64,000 bases of DNA, from contig NZ_CANLYD010000014.1 in assembly GCF_947495315.1 (NCBI RefSeq), positions 117,260-181,259 of the forward strand, given 5' to 3'. The DNA comes from an uncultured Aquimarina sp. (GTDB lineage Bacteria; Bacteroidota; Bacteroidia; Flavobacteriales; Flavobacteriaceae). This document shows positions 27,156 to 34,788 of the stretch, one piece after another (position 1 is the first letter of the stretch; each line of letters starts with the position of its first letter). The notes beneath the pieces are model-generated. The model searched no databases, had not been told where the DNA came from, and saw only the letters and a list, made by a program, of their open reading frames with translations. Made by a program: the position numbers and the translations under genes.

Positions 27156-27197
27156 CACTTAATTGCTACGACCACATACTTGGTGTTGTACATAGTT

Positions 27198-27593
27198 TTA
27201 TTCTTCAATTTCAGGATTAATAGGTGATAAAAATGGATCATCCAATTCATCAATTTGCCCTTTTCGAATTCTTAATACTTTGAACTTATTTTCGTTACCC
27301 CTTTCAATATCTTCGTCATCCATTACATAAATCAATCCGTATGAGCCCACAGCAGTAGATGCTAGCCATTTAAAGAATTCAAAAGGGTGTTCTGAACGGT
27401 GATTATGAGCAATTGTAATGTTTAGATAGATTGAACCATTCACACGTTTTATTTCGTAAAACTCATTTCCAAAATCCAATTCTTTCGAAATCTTTGATTC
27501 AACTATTCTAACGATTGAATTTAGTTTCGACTCATCTTCGCCTTCTTCTTTGAAGGATTCACGAATACATATCCATCCATTTATATCGATCAT
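27198..27593 (-). CDS. Imm7 family immunity protein
   Basis: A 131-residue protein matching the Imm7 pattern: N-terminal GWICIRESF, then LNITIAHNHRSE, then FEFFKWLASTAVGSYGLIYV and DDED. Imm7 proteins neutralise polymorphic toxins delivered by contact-dependent systems. No toxin gene is next to it, so it is an orphan immunity gene, a common kind of array cargo. The linker is 12 bases upstream of the ATG. Confidence 0.8.
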   Translation of the reverse strand: MIDINGWICIRESFKEEGEDESKLNSIVRIVESKISKELDFGNEFYEIKRVNGSIYLNITIAHNHRSEHPFEFFKWLASTAVGSYGLIYVMDDEDIERGNENKFKVLRIRKGQIDELDDPFLSPINPEIEE

Positions 27594-27604
27594 CTTAATT
27601 TTCC

Positions 27605-27621
27605 ATCGTTTTATTGAACTC
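27605..27621 (-). repeat. Array linker copy
   Basis: Plus strand: atcgttttattgaactc. It lies two bases from the stop codon of the 35-residue ORF. Confidence 0.85.
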
Positions 27622-27623
27622 TC

Positions 27624-27731
27624 TTAGAAAAATTGATGCCACAAGACATCGAAAATAAGTTTGTATAAAATCATACCCGCAGCAATCCCTATTGCTAAAC
27701 TTACCCAATTGGTTTTCTTCTTTTCTTTCAT
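27624..27731 (-). CDS. 35-residue membrane peptide
   Basis: A very short ORF occupying one complete unit: its ATG overlaps the linker at 27730 and its stop is two bases before the linker at 27621. The product has a Lys-rich start (MKEKKKTNWV), one membrane helix (SLAIGIAAGMILYKLIF) and the end DVLWHQFF. The exact fit between two linkers is the main reason to believe it. A toxin-like or regulatory membrane peptide is possible. Confidence 0.6.
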   Translation of the reverse strand: MKEKKKTNWVSLAIGIAAGMILYKLIFDVLWHQFF

Positions 27732-27750
27732 AGTTTATTTGAACTTTTTA
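27730..27750 (-). repeat. Array linker copy overlapping ATG and stop
   Basis: Plus strand: atagtttatttgaacttttta. One end lies in the ATG of the 35-residue ORF, the other is the stop codon of the next (27748-27750). Confidence 0.85.
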
Positions 27751-27930
27751 ATTTGATTTCTTTTCAAAAGCGAAACATTTAAATTCTTCCTCACCTATCT
27801 GATCCATTCTTGTTAGGTTACATACTATTTCTTCTTTTGGATCATCTTTCTTTTTACAAATTATACACAAATTCGGAATGGAATATAAATCTGGATTATA
27901 TTCACTACCATCATCATTAAAATATGCCAT
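27748..27930 (-). CDS. Small Cys-pair protein, possible zinc finger
   Basis: A 60-residue acidic protein with C-x2-C (CIICKKKD, about 23-26) and two more Cys further on (VCNL, KCFAF), which could bind zinc. No family recognised. It is located directly before the large NACHT protein gene in array order but separated by a linker, so a functional link is not implied. Its stop codon is within the linker. Confidence 0.55.
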   Translation of the reverse strand: MAYFNDDGSEYNPDLYSIPNLCIICKKKDDPKEEIVCNLTRMDQIGEEEFKCFAFEKKSN

Positions 27931-27960
27931 TATTTCTTGAATTTTATTTTATACATAACT

Positions 27961-27980
27961 ATCGTTTTATTGAACTTTTA
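27961..27980 (-). repeat. Array linker copy (consensus)
   Basis: Plus strand: atcgttttattgaactttta, between the ATG at 27930 and the stop at 28004. Confidence 0.9.
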
Positions 27981-28003
27981 TTGAGTCTTCAAAATAATGT
28001 AAA

Positions 28004-30967
28004 TCAATGTTTTTTTTCAAATACTTTTTGCACTTCATTCTTGATTAATCTATAAACCCAATTTCTTAGAACACAAACATAATCAACTTTAGGTGTGTTC
28101 ATTTTATCTATAGTTTTTATTTTATTATAATAATCATTATAAAGAATCATATCCAGAGAGAATCCTTGTAAAGAAATTATCTTATCTTCTTTAAAAGCTT
28201 TTTCATGTGTGCTTAAATCAAGTATTCCATGATTAAAAGATATTTTTCCATTCATTGATGTTCGGTATCCAAACATCCCCCATTTTAAAGTATCGTCGTC
28301 TTTGAAGTATAAAAAGTACTCGTGAGGCATGGTATTATAAAAAGAAAAGTTGTTCTTAAATGTGGGAAAAAGGTATTCAACAAATTCTTTATAGCAAGAT
28401 TCCAAATGTCTAAAAAAAGTTTCGATATATAACTTAGCCTGTTCTCTGCTATATTGCCCACGCATCTTTAATCCTATATCAAATTTATTACCTTTATTTT
28501 CATTATAAAATCTCTCTGCTTCGACTATTGATTTATCAGGATAAGGTAAATGATGTTCTTCTAATTTGATATAACCCTTTTCTAATAAGATTTCAACGAT
28601 TTTAGACAATTCTTCGATTGGAGGAAAATCTCCAGTAATTCTTAGCTTTGGGATATCAATATTTTCTTGAATTGCCTTTTCAGCCTTTTCGGAAATAAGA
28701 CTTCTATCAATTCTACCTATTACTTGCCTCTTGTAATACTCATAAGCTCTAAATCTATAGATTCGTTGTTTTAAATCCTTTAAATCTATAGGATATATTT
28801 GTTCAAATCTTGGAATACGATCATCCTTTAGCTCCAACTCGTAACCCAATTTCTTAGAATAATAATAACAGATTAATGCGATTTGCTCTTTAATTAGTAT
28901 ATCCGAATTATATGCATTGAGTCTTCCTTCACTAATCACTTCCTTTAATTGTTTAAAAATATTTTGTTCAATTACTATATTTTGATTTGCAACTAATAGC
29001 GATTCGTTACTTCCATAAACCGTATTAACACCTCTCTCAAAAAACAGATTGGAGTCTGAACTTGAAAAGGGATCTCCTAAATCTTCAAGTTGAATTTTAC
29101 TTTTTGAGTTAGAATCTATTGGCAAAAGAGCGTAACCACCTTTTTTTAAGATGTCTACTGGTAGTAATATTCCTATGTCTCCATTAGTCTTAGGGTCAAA
29201 TTTATCTTTAAGTTTCTTGAAATTATTGTCTAAATAAGAGTTGTACCCTTCTACATAACTTAAGGCTTTATCTTTTTTGAATTTTGTTAATGTGCCTTTA
29301 TGATTAATACTTGCATTTTCAATATAAAATGTAATAGCACTTTGACCTATATAATTTTGGTAGAACGTTTCAAGTATAGCGTAAAATTCTTCATTATTTA
29401 GTTTGTCTAATTTATATGAATGAAAGCAAATTATATAATCACGAATCTTGGAATAGTAGAATGATACATTATATGAATCTTCCTTGTTAGACCGTATAAG
29501 AATATTTCTACTAAATAAATCTTCAGGAATAGTTTCATCAATTGAAAAATCTAGTTGTTCTAGTAAATTATCTATTTCGACCCCTTCCTTATCAAAGGTT
29601 TCTATAGAACTGTATTTGTGATTAGTTAATACTTTTCCAATTTTAGAGAGAACTCTCAGACTTTTATGAACACCAATACTTGTTTTTTCAAGAGATTGAT
29701 TAATATATTTTTTTATTAATTCTTTATCATCTATTATTTGTGGTATTTCTTTTTGGCTGTAAACCTCACTGAATATTCTTAGAAAGAAACCATTTCTTAA
29801 TTCGTTTTCTAACGATTCTGAGATTCGTCCCTTGAATCCAAAAACGCTTTTATATAAAGGAATTATAGATTTTAATTCTTCACTACTAAAATCTTCTAAA
29901 AGAAATCCTGGGCTACTATTTAAACTATTGATTGGGTCGTGAAACTTATTCAGCTCCTCAAATAAATGTGTAGGAGTATTATTGGTTTTTAAAATATTTT
30001 CCCAAATATTAGACTTGCAACTAATGAATACCTTAACTTTATTCATATTTCTTAAGCTAAGTGATATTTCACTTAGTTCTAAATTAATATTTGGTGCTAT
30101 GCTTTCATCAATGGCATCAATAAATATTAGAATGTTTTTATCTAAGAGTTCACCAAGCTCGTCAAGTTTCTTTAAAATATTATCACTTTCACTTCTGCTG
30201 GAAAAAACAAGATTTAAGTCTTGAGCAATATGTTCTAAAGGAGATTTATTAATTAATGCAGCATTATAAAAGAAAACAAATTTATCTTCTAAACTTTGAA
30301 GGGCTAACGAACAAATTGCGTTTGTTTTACCAACTCCTGCTGACCCTACAATTCCAAAAATTGAGGCATCTGAACCAATAAAGTCATTAAATTTTTTAAG
30401 GAGATTTTTTCTTTGAATATGAAGGTTTTTAACAAATTTAGAATAAGGACTATTAATATCACCTAATATTGTACCCATCCTATCATAAACTTGATTTTTA
30501 CAAAATTGGTTTAAATTTTCTGTCGAGAAAGACACAAATTTTTTAAGTGCTTCATATCTCAATCTTAAGTCTATATCAGTAGATAAAGTACAACCATTTT
30601 GCCAATAAGATGATTGATTGATTTTTTTTCCTGTTAATTCTTCTTTTGATATGGAATCAAAAACCTTTGTAATTTTTCCATTAGTAATAATTGTAAAAGG
30701 TGCAATGTTACTTTCAAGAAGTCTTGCATAAGAAATTCCTTGATCGATATCTTCCTGAGTAATAGAGATTGCATCGTTTTTCAATTCAATTACAAACAAA
30801 TTTCTACCATTTCTTTTACATAAAATGTCAGACCTACCTCTTACAATGTGTTTAGACTTTCCAAGTCGAATGGAAAATGACTTTTCCAATGAAATTTCAG
30901 AAGAATCAAAACCTAAATCATTTAAAAAAGGTAATAATAAATTACCTCTTATTTCTTCTTCAGTCAT
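28004..30967 (-). CDS. Restriction nuclease-NACHT/STAND NTPase, probable antiphage protein
   Basis: A 987-residue protein. Residues 1-120 resemble the HsdR N-terminal nuclease domain, with the PD-(D/E)xK residues Asp47 (GRSDIL), Glu61 and Lys63 (VIELK). A STAND/NACHT-type ATPase follows: Walker A GSAGVGKT at 208-215 and Walker B IFIDAIDES at 281-289. The C-terminal 500 residues are helical and unassigned, probably the sensor. This nuclease-STAND-sensor order is that of Avs-like defence proteins that recognise a phage protein and then degrade DNA. It is one unit of the array and by far its largest single gene. Confidence 0.8.
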   Translation of the reverse strand: MTEEEIRGNLLLPFLNDLGFDSSEISLEKSFSIRLGKSKHIVRGRSDILCKRNGRNLFVIELKNDAISITQEDIDQGISYARLLESNIAPFTIITNGKITKVFDSISKEELTGKKINQSSYWQNGCTLSTDIDLRLRYEALKKFVSFSTENLNQFCKNQVYDRMGTILGDINSPYSKFVKNLHIQRKNLLKKFNDFIGSDASIFGIVGSAGVGKTNAICSLALQSLEDKFVFFYNAALINKSPLEHIAQDLNLVFSSRSESDNILKKLDELGELLDKNILIFIDAIDESIAPNINLELSEISLSLRNMNKVKVFISCKSNIWENILKTNNTPTHLFEELNKFHDPINSLNSSPGFLLEDFSSEELKSIIPLYKSVFGFKGRISESLENELRNGFFLRIFSEVYSQKEIPQIIDDKELIKKYINQSLEKTSIGVHKSLRVLSKIGKVLTNHKYSSIETFDKEGVEIDNLLEQLDFSIDETIPEDLFSRNILIRSNKEDSYNVSFYYSKIRDYIICFHSYKLDKLNNEEFYAILETFYQNYIGQSAITFYIENASINHKGTLTKFKKDKALSYVEGYNSYLDNNFKKLKDKFDPKTNGDIGILLPVDILKKGGYALLPIDSNSKSKIQLEDLGDPFSSSDSNLFFERGVNTVYGSNESLLVANQNIVIEQNIFKQLKEVISEGRLNAYNSDILIKEQIALICYYYSKKLGYELELKDDRIPRFEQIYPIDLKDLKQRIYRFRAYEYYKRQVIGRIDRSLISEKAEKAIQENIDIPKLRITGDFPPIEELSKIVEILLEKGYIKLEEHHLPYPDKSIVEAERFYNENKGNKFDIGLKMRGQYSREQAKLYIETFFRHLESCYKEFVEYLFPTFKNNFSFYNTMPHEYFLYFKDDDTLKWGMFGYRTSMNGKISFNHGILDLSTHEKAFKEDKIISLQGFSLDMILYNDYYNKIKTIDKMNTPKVDYVCVLRNWVYRLIKNEVQKVFEKKH

Positions 30968-31087
30968 TTACTAATTCTTTAATTTTTTTTTAACTATTAT
31001 AATATTTAAAACGATTTTTTATGCCTGGTATTGGTGCAATAACTATTAATTTGAGTCGTTGCAATCCGTTTGTGAATTCATCATTTA

Positions 31088-31107
31088 ATCGTTTTATTGA
31101 ACTTTTA
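31088..31107 (-). repeat. Array linker copy (consensus)
   Basis: Plus strand: atcgttttattgaactttta. It supplies the stop codon of the ORF at 31105. Between it and the NACHT ATG is a 120-base leader with an imperfect stem (GTGCAATAAC/GTCGTTGCA). Confidence 0.9.
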
Positions 31108-31563
31108 TTGATACTTTTTTACTCGTTCCCATTCCTCTTTTAATATTTTTTGCGTAACAGATATAATTTGGGCTCTTAAGTTTTCTTCTGGTTGAGTTAT
31201 TATCCCTGAATCATTATCGACAGACTTAATATAATTATCTAGACTGTTTATCAGTTTTTCTGTTTTCTTTTCTTCTGGGTTTAATAACAATTCTAGTTTA
31301 TTAATTAGTTCTTGTACATTTCTATATCCCTCATGTTCTTTTTCTTCCCATAATGTTTTCGGTAAGGCATGTAAAATTTCGATATCAATTAATAACCTGC
31401 TGATCAGATCCCGAAGGGTGTTAATCCATTCTTGTCTATTAATTGAAAGTACTGATCTTCTACGATCTAATTCTGAACTTTTCTGACTTATCTTAATAGC
31501 ATAGAAAGTTAAAAAAGTAGCAAAGCAAGATATTATCCAAGGAATAATTACTTCGTATTTCAT
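31105..31563 (-). CDS. Membrane-anchored coiled-coil protein
   Basis: A 152-residue protein with one N-terminal membrane helix (about 5-23) and a long helical cytoplasmic part with a conserved-looking start RRRSVLSINRQEWINTLRD. It resembles small membrane effectors with an NRQ/NxW helix that occur in accessory regions. Both start and stop lie within linkers. No enzymatic motif. Confidence 0.6.
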   Translation of the reverse strand: MKYEVIIPWIISCFATFLTFYAIKISQKSSELDRRRSVLSINRQEWINTLRDLISRLLIDIEILHALPKTLWEEKEHEGYRNVQELINKLELLLNPEEKKTEKLINSLDNYIKSVDNDSGIITQPEENLRAQIISVTQKILKEEWERVKKYQ

Positions 31564-31580
31564 CGGTTTATTGAACTTTA
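31562..31580 (-). repeat. Array linker copy overlapping ATG and stop
   Basis: Plus strand: atcggtttattgaacttta. It runs from the ATG at 31563 to the stop at 31578-31580, so the linker is the entire junction. Confidence 0.9.
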
Positions 31581-31922
31581 GTTTTTGTAAAACTCTATTT
31601 TGTTATTGTCTATAATAATAAATAGTTCTTTTATGATATTTCTTGACATTATAGAGATGTTTTTTTCTGACTCAAAATTAATTGAGAATTTGATTTCACC
31701 AATTGTTAGCATGTAATCTAAATCCTTAATAAGATCAAATTTTACATTTGAATCTGATGTTATTAATTCATTTGATAGTATATGTACTAATCCAAGCGAA
31801 AGTTTTGCTTCAAAAGTTGCGTTGATTTTCTTTATGTCGAGATAATATTTTGTTACTTTATCAGAAGTAAAACCAACCCATAGACCTTTTATATCTTCTA
31901 AAGTAACTGCATTTTTTTCCAT
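31578..31922 (-). CDS. Unknown array protein
   Basis: A 114-residue beta-rich protein (VTLEDIKGLWVGFTSDKVTK, YYLDIKKINATFEAKLSL) that may be a small lipocalin-like barrel. No family recognised. Its stop codon lies in the linker. Its upstream junction to the Abi-alpha gene is only 14 bases and lacks a full linker (GAAAAAACTATG remains), so these two genes may travel as one unit. Confidence 0.55.
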   Translation of the reverse strand: MEKNAVTLEDIKGLWVGFTSDKVTKYYLDIKKINATFEAKLSLGLVHILSNELITSDSNVKFDLIKDLDYMLTIGEIKFSINFESEKNISIMSRNIIKELFIIIDNNKIEFYKN

Positions 31923-31936
31923 AGTTTTTTCATAAA

Positions 31937-32698
31937 TTAATAGTCATTTTCTTTTTTTTCTTCACACACCGAAACAAATTTAATTCCAAGTGATGTTATT
32001 CGGTATCCATAATCATCAGGGTCATATTCAGCCTCAATTTGATGCCATTCTTCACCACCATAATCATTATATTCTGTTTTGAATTCATCAATTATGATTC
32101 TGGGAGGTAATTGTCGTAACAATCCTAATCTTTGTAAATTTGAAAATTCATACTCCTCAAGTCCTTCAACATGAAAACCTTCTTGTTGAACTTTATTAAC
32201 TCTTTTACTCAGATTACTATATTCTGGATTTGCATAACCTTTTTCTTTTCTTATATCCAAAAGTTTAATATGATCAATCATATAGGCCCTTTCTTTTTCA
32301 CAAAATTCATAGAGTCTTTCATATTCATTAATTGATATTTGGGTTAATATATAAGGGAATATTTGATTTTGTAAATTTTGATCAGAATCTGCAAGATTTC
32401 CAATCATAAAACTCCATTTTTTTTGAAGTTCTTCATCTTCTTCAAGTGAAGCATTTTCTAAAAGAGGAACTAAGATTTTAGTTGGGATTTCTTTGATCTT
32501 AATGTTTTCCCTTTTTACATATTCCTCTGCTTTAACTAATATTTTGATCTGATTTTTAAATCGAAAATACCTTATTTTATCGGACATAAGTAGCCCAACT
32601 TCATCAATAGTGGGGCCAACTAATTTTGTAGCAAAATCCTTTATAAGTTCAAGCCCTTTTTCAATTGTAGTAGATTTAATATTAAGTTCTTTTGTCAT
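31937..32698 (-). CDS. Abi-alpha / DUF4393 family protein
   Basis: A 253-residue protein. The N-terminal helix LVGPTIDEVGLLMSDKIRYF and the central KILVPLLENASLEEDEELQK followed by KWSFMIGNLAD are the DUF4393/Abi-alpha signature; these proteins are linked to abortive infection by phage. The C-terminal part ends with a winged-helix-like stretch (YRITSLGIKFVSVC). It is closely followed by the 114-residue ORF (14 bases), possibly a partner. The linker is 22 bases upstream. Confidence 0.8.
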   Translation of the reverse strand: MTKELNIKSTTIEKGLELIKDFATKLVGPTIDEVGLLMSDKIRYFRFKNQIKILVKAEEYVKRENIKIKEIPTKILVPLLENASLEEDEELQKKWSFMIGNLADSDQNLQNQIFPYILTQISINEYERLYEFCEKERAYMIDHIKLLDIRKEKGYANPEYSNLSKRVNKVQQEGFHVEGLEEYEFSNLQRLGLLRQLPPRIIIDEFKTEYNDYGGEEWHQIEAEYDPDDYGYRITSLGIKFVSVCEEKKENDY

Positions 32699-32719
32699 TT
32701 TATTTTGCGTGTAACTTAT

Positions 32720-32739
32720 ATCGGTTTATTGAACTTTAG
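32720..32739 (-). repeat. Array linker copy containing a stop codon
   Basis: Plus strand: atcggtttattgaactttag. The stop codon of the 45-residue ORF (32736-32738) is inside it. Confidence 0.9.
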
Positions 32740-32873
32740 TTTGTGATTTTTTTAATTAAATAATATAATTCATTAACCCATTTTTGAATAATTCCTCGAG
32801 GAGACTTTATTTCTCTCTCAAGTGATCTATAGTTAAGAAATCTTTCGTTTTCTGTTAACCATTTTTTCACCAT
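32736..32873 (-). CDS. 45-residue array protein, IIQKW family
   Basis: A short ORF occupying a full linker-to-linker unit. Its product (MVKKWLTENERFLNYRSLER followed by EIKSPRGIIQKWVNELYYLI) is clearly related to the N-terminal half of the 66-residue protein at 23531-23731. That similarity, across two separate units, is strong evidence that both are real genes. Small, basic and helical; function unknown. The frame is open a few codons into the linker but without a usual start. Confidence 0.6.
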   Translation of the reverse strand: MVKKWLTENERFLNYRSLEREIKSPRGIIQKWVNELYYLIKKITN

Positions 32874-32889
32874 TGGATTAAAGTCACTT

Positions 32890-32908
32890 ATCGTTTTTTT
32901 GAACTTTT
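32890..32908 (-). repeat. Array linker copy
   Basis: Plus strand: atcgtttttttgaactttt, one change in the core. Confidence 0.8.
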
Positions 32909-33175
32909 CTAATCATTTTTGTCCCTAACTGCAAATGCGTATCCAATTATTGCACCAGCCACAACGGCAACTGTTGAAACTGGTAGTATATCTAATACAC
33001 ACAATACAAATAAAAATGGAAACAATATGGTAACACTAGAGAATTGAATGATTCTAATACCAATTCCTTTTACATTACCATCATTCCCTTTAATACTTCT
33101 ATTAATCGCAATAAATATTATGCTGATTAGAGCTATTCCTAAAGCTGTATAAATAGAAATTTCTTTAGTATCCAT
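32909..33175 (-). CDS. Three-helix membrane protein
   Basis: An 88-residue protein with three hydrophobic segments (about 7-24, 42-62, 66-82) and a charged C terminus. No family recognised. Stop codon adjoins the linker; ATG is five bases from the linker upstream. Several array products are membrane proteins of this size, which could be effectors of defence units or simply cargo. Confidence 0.55.
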   Translation of the reverse strand: MDTKEISIYTALGIALISIIFIAINRSIKGNDGNVKGIGIRIIQFSSVTILFPFLFVLCVLDILPVSTVAVVAGAIIGYAFAVRDKND

Positions 33176-33179
33176 GATT

Positions 33180-33199
33180 ATCGTTTTATTGAACTTTAA
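33180..33199 (-). repeat. Array linker copy
   Basis: Plus strand: atcgttttattgaactttaa. It is 28 bases from the stop of the next ORF. Confidence 0.9.
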
Positions 33200-33226
33200 C
33201 GTTAAATATATTATTGGTAATAGTTT

Positions 33227-34297
33227 TTATTTAATCCTTGTTAAAATCTTATTATTACTATTTTGACCAATATTAAGGTCTTGAGAAAAAACTAAATTGT
33301 CTGGTGAATTAAAACTTTTTTCATCTACCCAAAGTATTTCGTCTGTCATTTTAAGTCTGTCTCTATTTTGTATTATAATATCGAAATCTATTTCATTAAT
33401 ATAGTTTGTCAAATAGTTTGATTCCAAATTGATTCCATAATCATATGATGAACGAAGTATTATTTCATCTTTTAGGTCATTTTTATCCCGCCAATGATTT
33501 TGAATCAAACTGTCTTGAAGAGAAAACACTATAGCTGCTTTCACAGAGTAGGCATCATTTTCTCTTTTAAGAAAAGGAATTAAATCTTTTTCCCTTTCCG
33601 CAGTGTGTGATGCTAAATCTCTTACAAATTCAGATAAATTACCTTGAAATGAACCTGCATTTATAAAGTCACTTTGTGCTTTCCAAACATTATATGCTCG
33701 TTCAGAAATATATTCTTTTCCAAACTTTAATTCTCCACTAGAGGTGTACTTTTGAATTACTTCATCCCATCCATCAAAACTTAAATTAAAATGTTCCATT
33801 CCCATTGGGAAATCAATCGAATAATCTGGAATAAAAATATCACATTCAACCATTCCTCCAATATAATCTTCCCAACCCGAGAACCAAACTAAATGTTTGG
33901 ACTTACGATTATATGCTAAATTAACATTTCCAAGACCTTTGTCTTGTATTTCATTGATACCTTTATCTAGCTCGATGAATAGATTTCGTGCAGAATTGAC
34001 ATTGATAGAATAACTAGGATTGTGTTTATAACCATTATAAGCAAGTCGGAAATTCTGAAGAAATTGGACTGAATCTATAGTAATTCCTAAATTTAATAAA
34101 TCATTAATTAGGTCATAAAAGTTTGAGTTTAATTGTCCTTGGTAAACAATAGATTTTAAAAACTTCTCAATTTCTCCTCCCAATATTTTTATCAATTTCG
34201 CAAAGTCTTCTTCATCGTGTGAAATACCAATTAGTCGCTCAATTTCTAAAATTGAATCTTTTATTTTAGTTGATATTGCTTCTCCTTGTGTTCTCAT
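33227..34297 (-). CDS. Unknown array protein with helical N-terminal domain
   Basis: A 356-residue protein. The first 130 residues are helical and HEPN-like in pattern (LGGEIEKFLKSIVYQGQLNS, then FRLAYNGYKHNPSYSINVNSA, where R and K-H positions recall R-x4-6-H). The rest is mixed alpha/beta with no motif I can name (GGMVECDIFIPDYSIDFPMG). Upstream of its ATG the minus strand has AACTATGTTGGCAGCAATTT, a junction motif unlike the other units, plus variant linker 2. Confidence 0.5.
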   Translation of the reverse strand: MRTQGEAISTKIKDSILEIERLIGISHDEEDFAKLIKILGGEIEKFLKSIVYQGQLNSNFYDLINDLLNLGITIDSVQFLQNFRLAYNGYKHNPSYSINVNSARNLFIELDKGINEIQDKGLGNVNLAYNRKSKHLVWFSGWEDYIGGMVECDIFIPDYSIDFPMGMEHFNLSFDGWDEVIQKYTSSGELKFGKEYISERAYNVWKAQSDFINAGSFQGNLSEFVRDLASHTAEREKDLIPFLKRENDAYSVKAAIVFSLQDSLIQNHWRDKNDLKDEIILRSSYDYGINLESNYLTNYINEIDFDIIIQNRDRLKMTDEILWVDEKSFNSPDNLVFSQDLNIGQNSNNKILTRIK

Positions 34298-34338
34298 TTT
34301 AAATTGCTGCCAACATAGTTATATAGTTAATTAATTCT

Positions 34339-34360
34339 ATCGTTTATTTAGACTTTTTAA
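34339..34360 (-). repeat. Array linker copy, variant 2
   Basis: On the plus strand atcgtttatttagacttttt then aa; same AGTCTAAATAAACGAT variant as at 26380. It ends exactly at the stop codon at 34361. Confidence 0.85.
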
Positions 34361-34555
34361 TTAAAACCTAAAATTATTGGTTTTGACAATCCATATCACA
34401 ATAATTATTATCACGATACTTAAAAGTCCAAACCATATATCTTTAAATAAATCTTCTTTGTCTATAAAGAAGCGCGCAATCAATCCCACTATACCAATAC
34501 TGACAAGTATAGTCATCGTAGAACAACCTTTTTTATTATCATTCTTATCGGTCAT
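34361..34555 (-). CDS. Small two-helix membrane protein
   Basis: A 64-residue protein: charged, Lys/Asn-rich start (DKNDNKKGC), two membrane helices (about 12-30 and 42-58), short tail. It fills the unit between two variant-2 linkers. Function unknown. Confidence 0.5.
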   Translation of the reverse strand: MTDKNDNKKGCSTMTILVSIGIVGLIARFFIDKEDLFKDIWFGLLSIVIIIIVIWIVKTNNFRF

Positions 34556-34564
34556 TGTAAAATA

Positions 34565-34583
34565 ATCGGTTATTTAGACTTTA
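34565..34583 (-). repeat. Array linker copy, variant 2, read into by the upstream ORF
   Basis: Plus strand: atcggttatttagacttta. The ORF upstream uses its bases as codons (K-S-K) and its TAA at 34570-34572 as stop. Confidence 0.8.
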
Positions 34584-34788
34584 TTACAACTACTTTTATT
34601 TTCTCAACTTCACATGTGTAGGGATTATAAACATCATCTTGTTGTATTTCTAGATATGTTCCTTCTATCACTTGATTACTTCCCTTATTAAACGGAATAG
34701 TATCTACTCTAATGGGTGTATCTTTATTAATACCATGTTCTTCCATTTTTTCCTTTATGGCAGTGTTTAATTCTTCTATAGTATTCAT
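34570..34788 (-). CDS. Small protein coupled to ABC-3C ATPase
   Basis: A 72-residue protein of beta-rich pattern (TPIRVDTIPFNKGSNQVIEG, YTCEVEKIKVVVIKSK). Its ATG overlaps the TGA of the ATPase gene (ATGA), so it is translationally coupled to it and probably belongs to the same system. The last three codons and the stop are read from the linker, suggesting the original 3' end was replaced when the unit joined the array. Confidence 0.6.
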   Translation of the reverse strand: MNTIEELNTAIKEKMEEHGINKDTPIRVDTIPFNKGSNQVIEGTYLEIQQDDVYNPYTCEVEKIKVVVIKSK

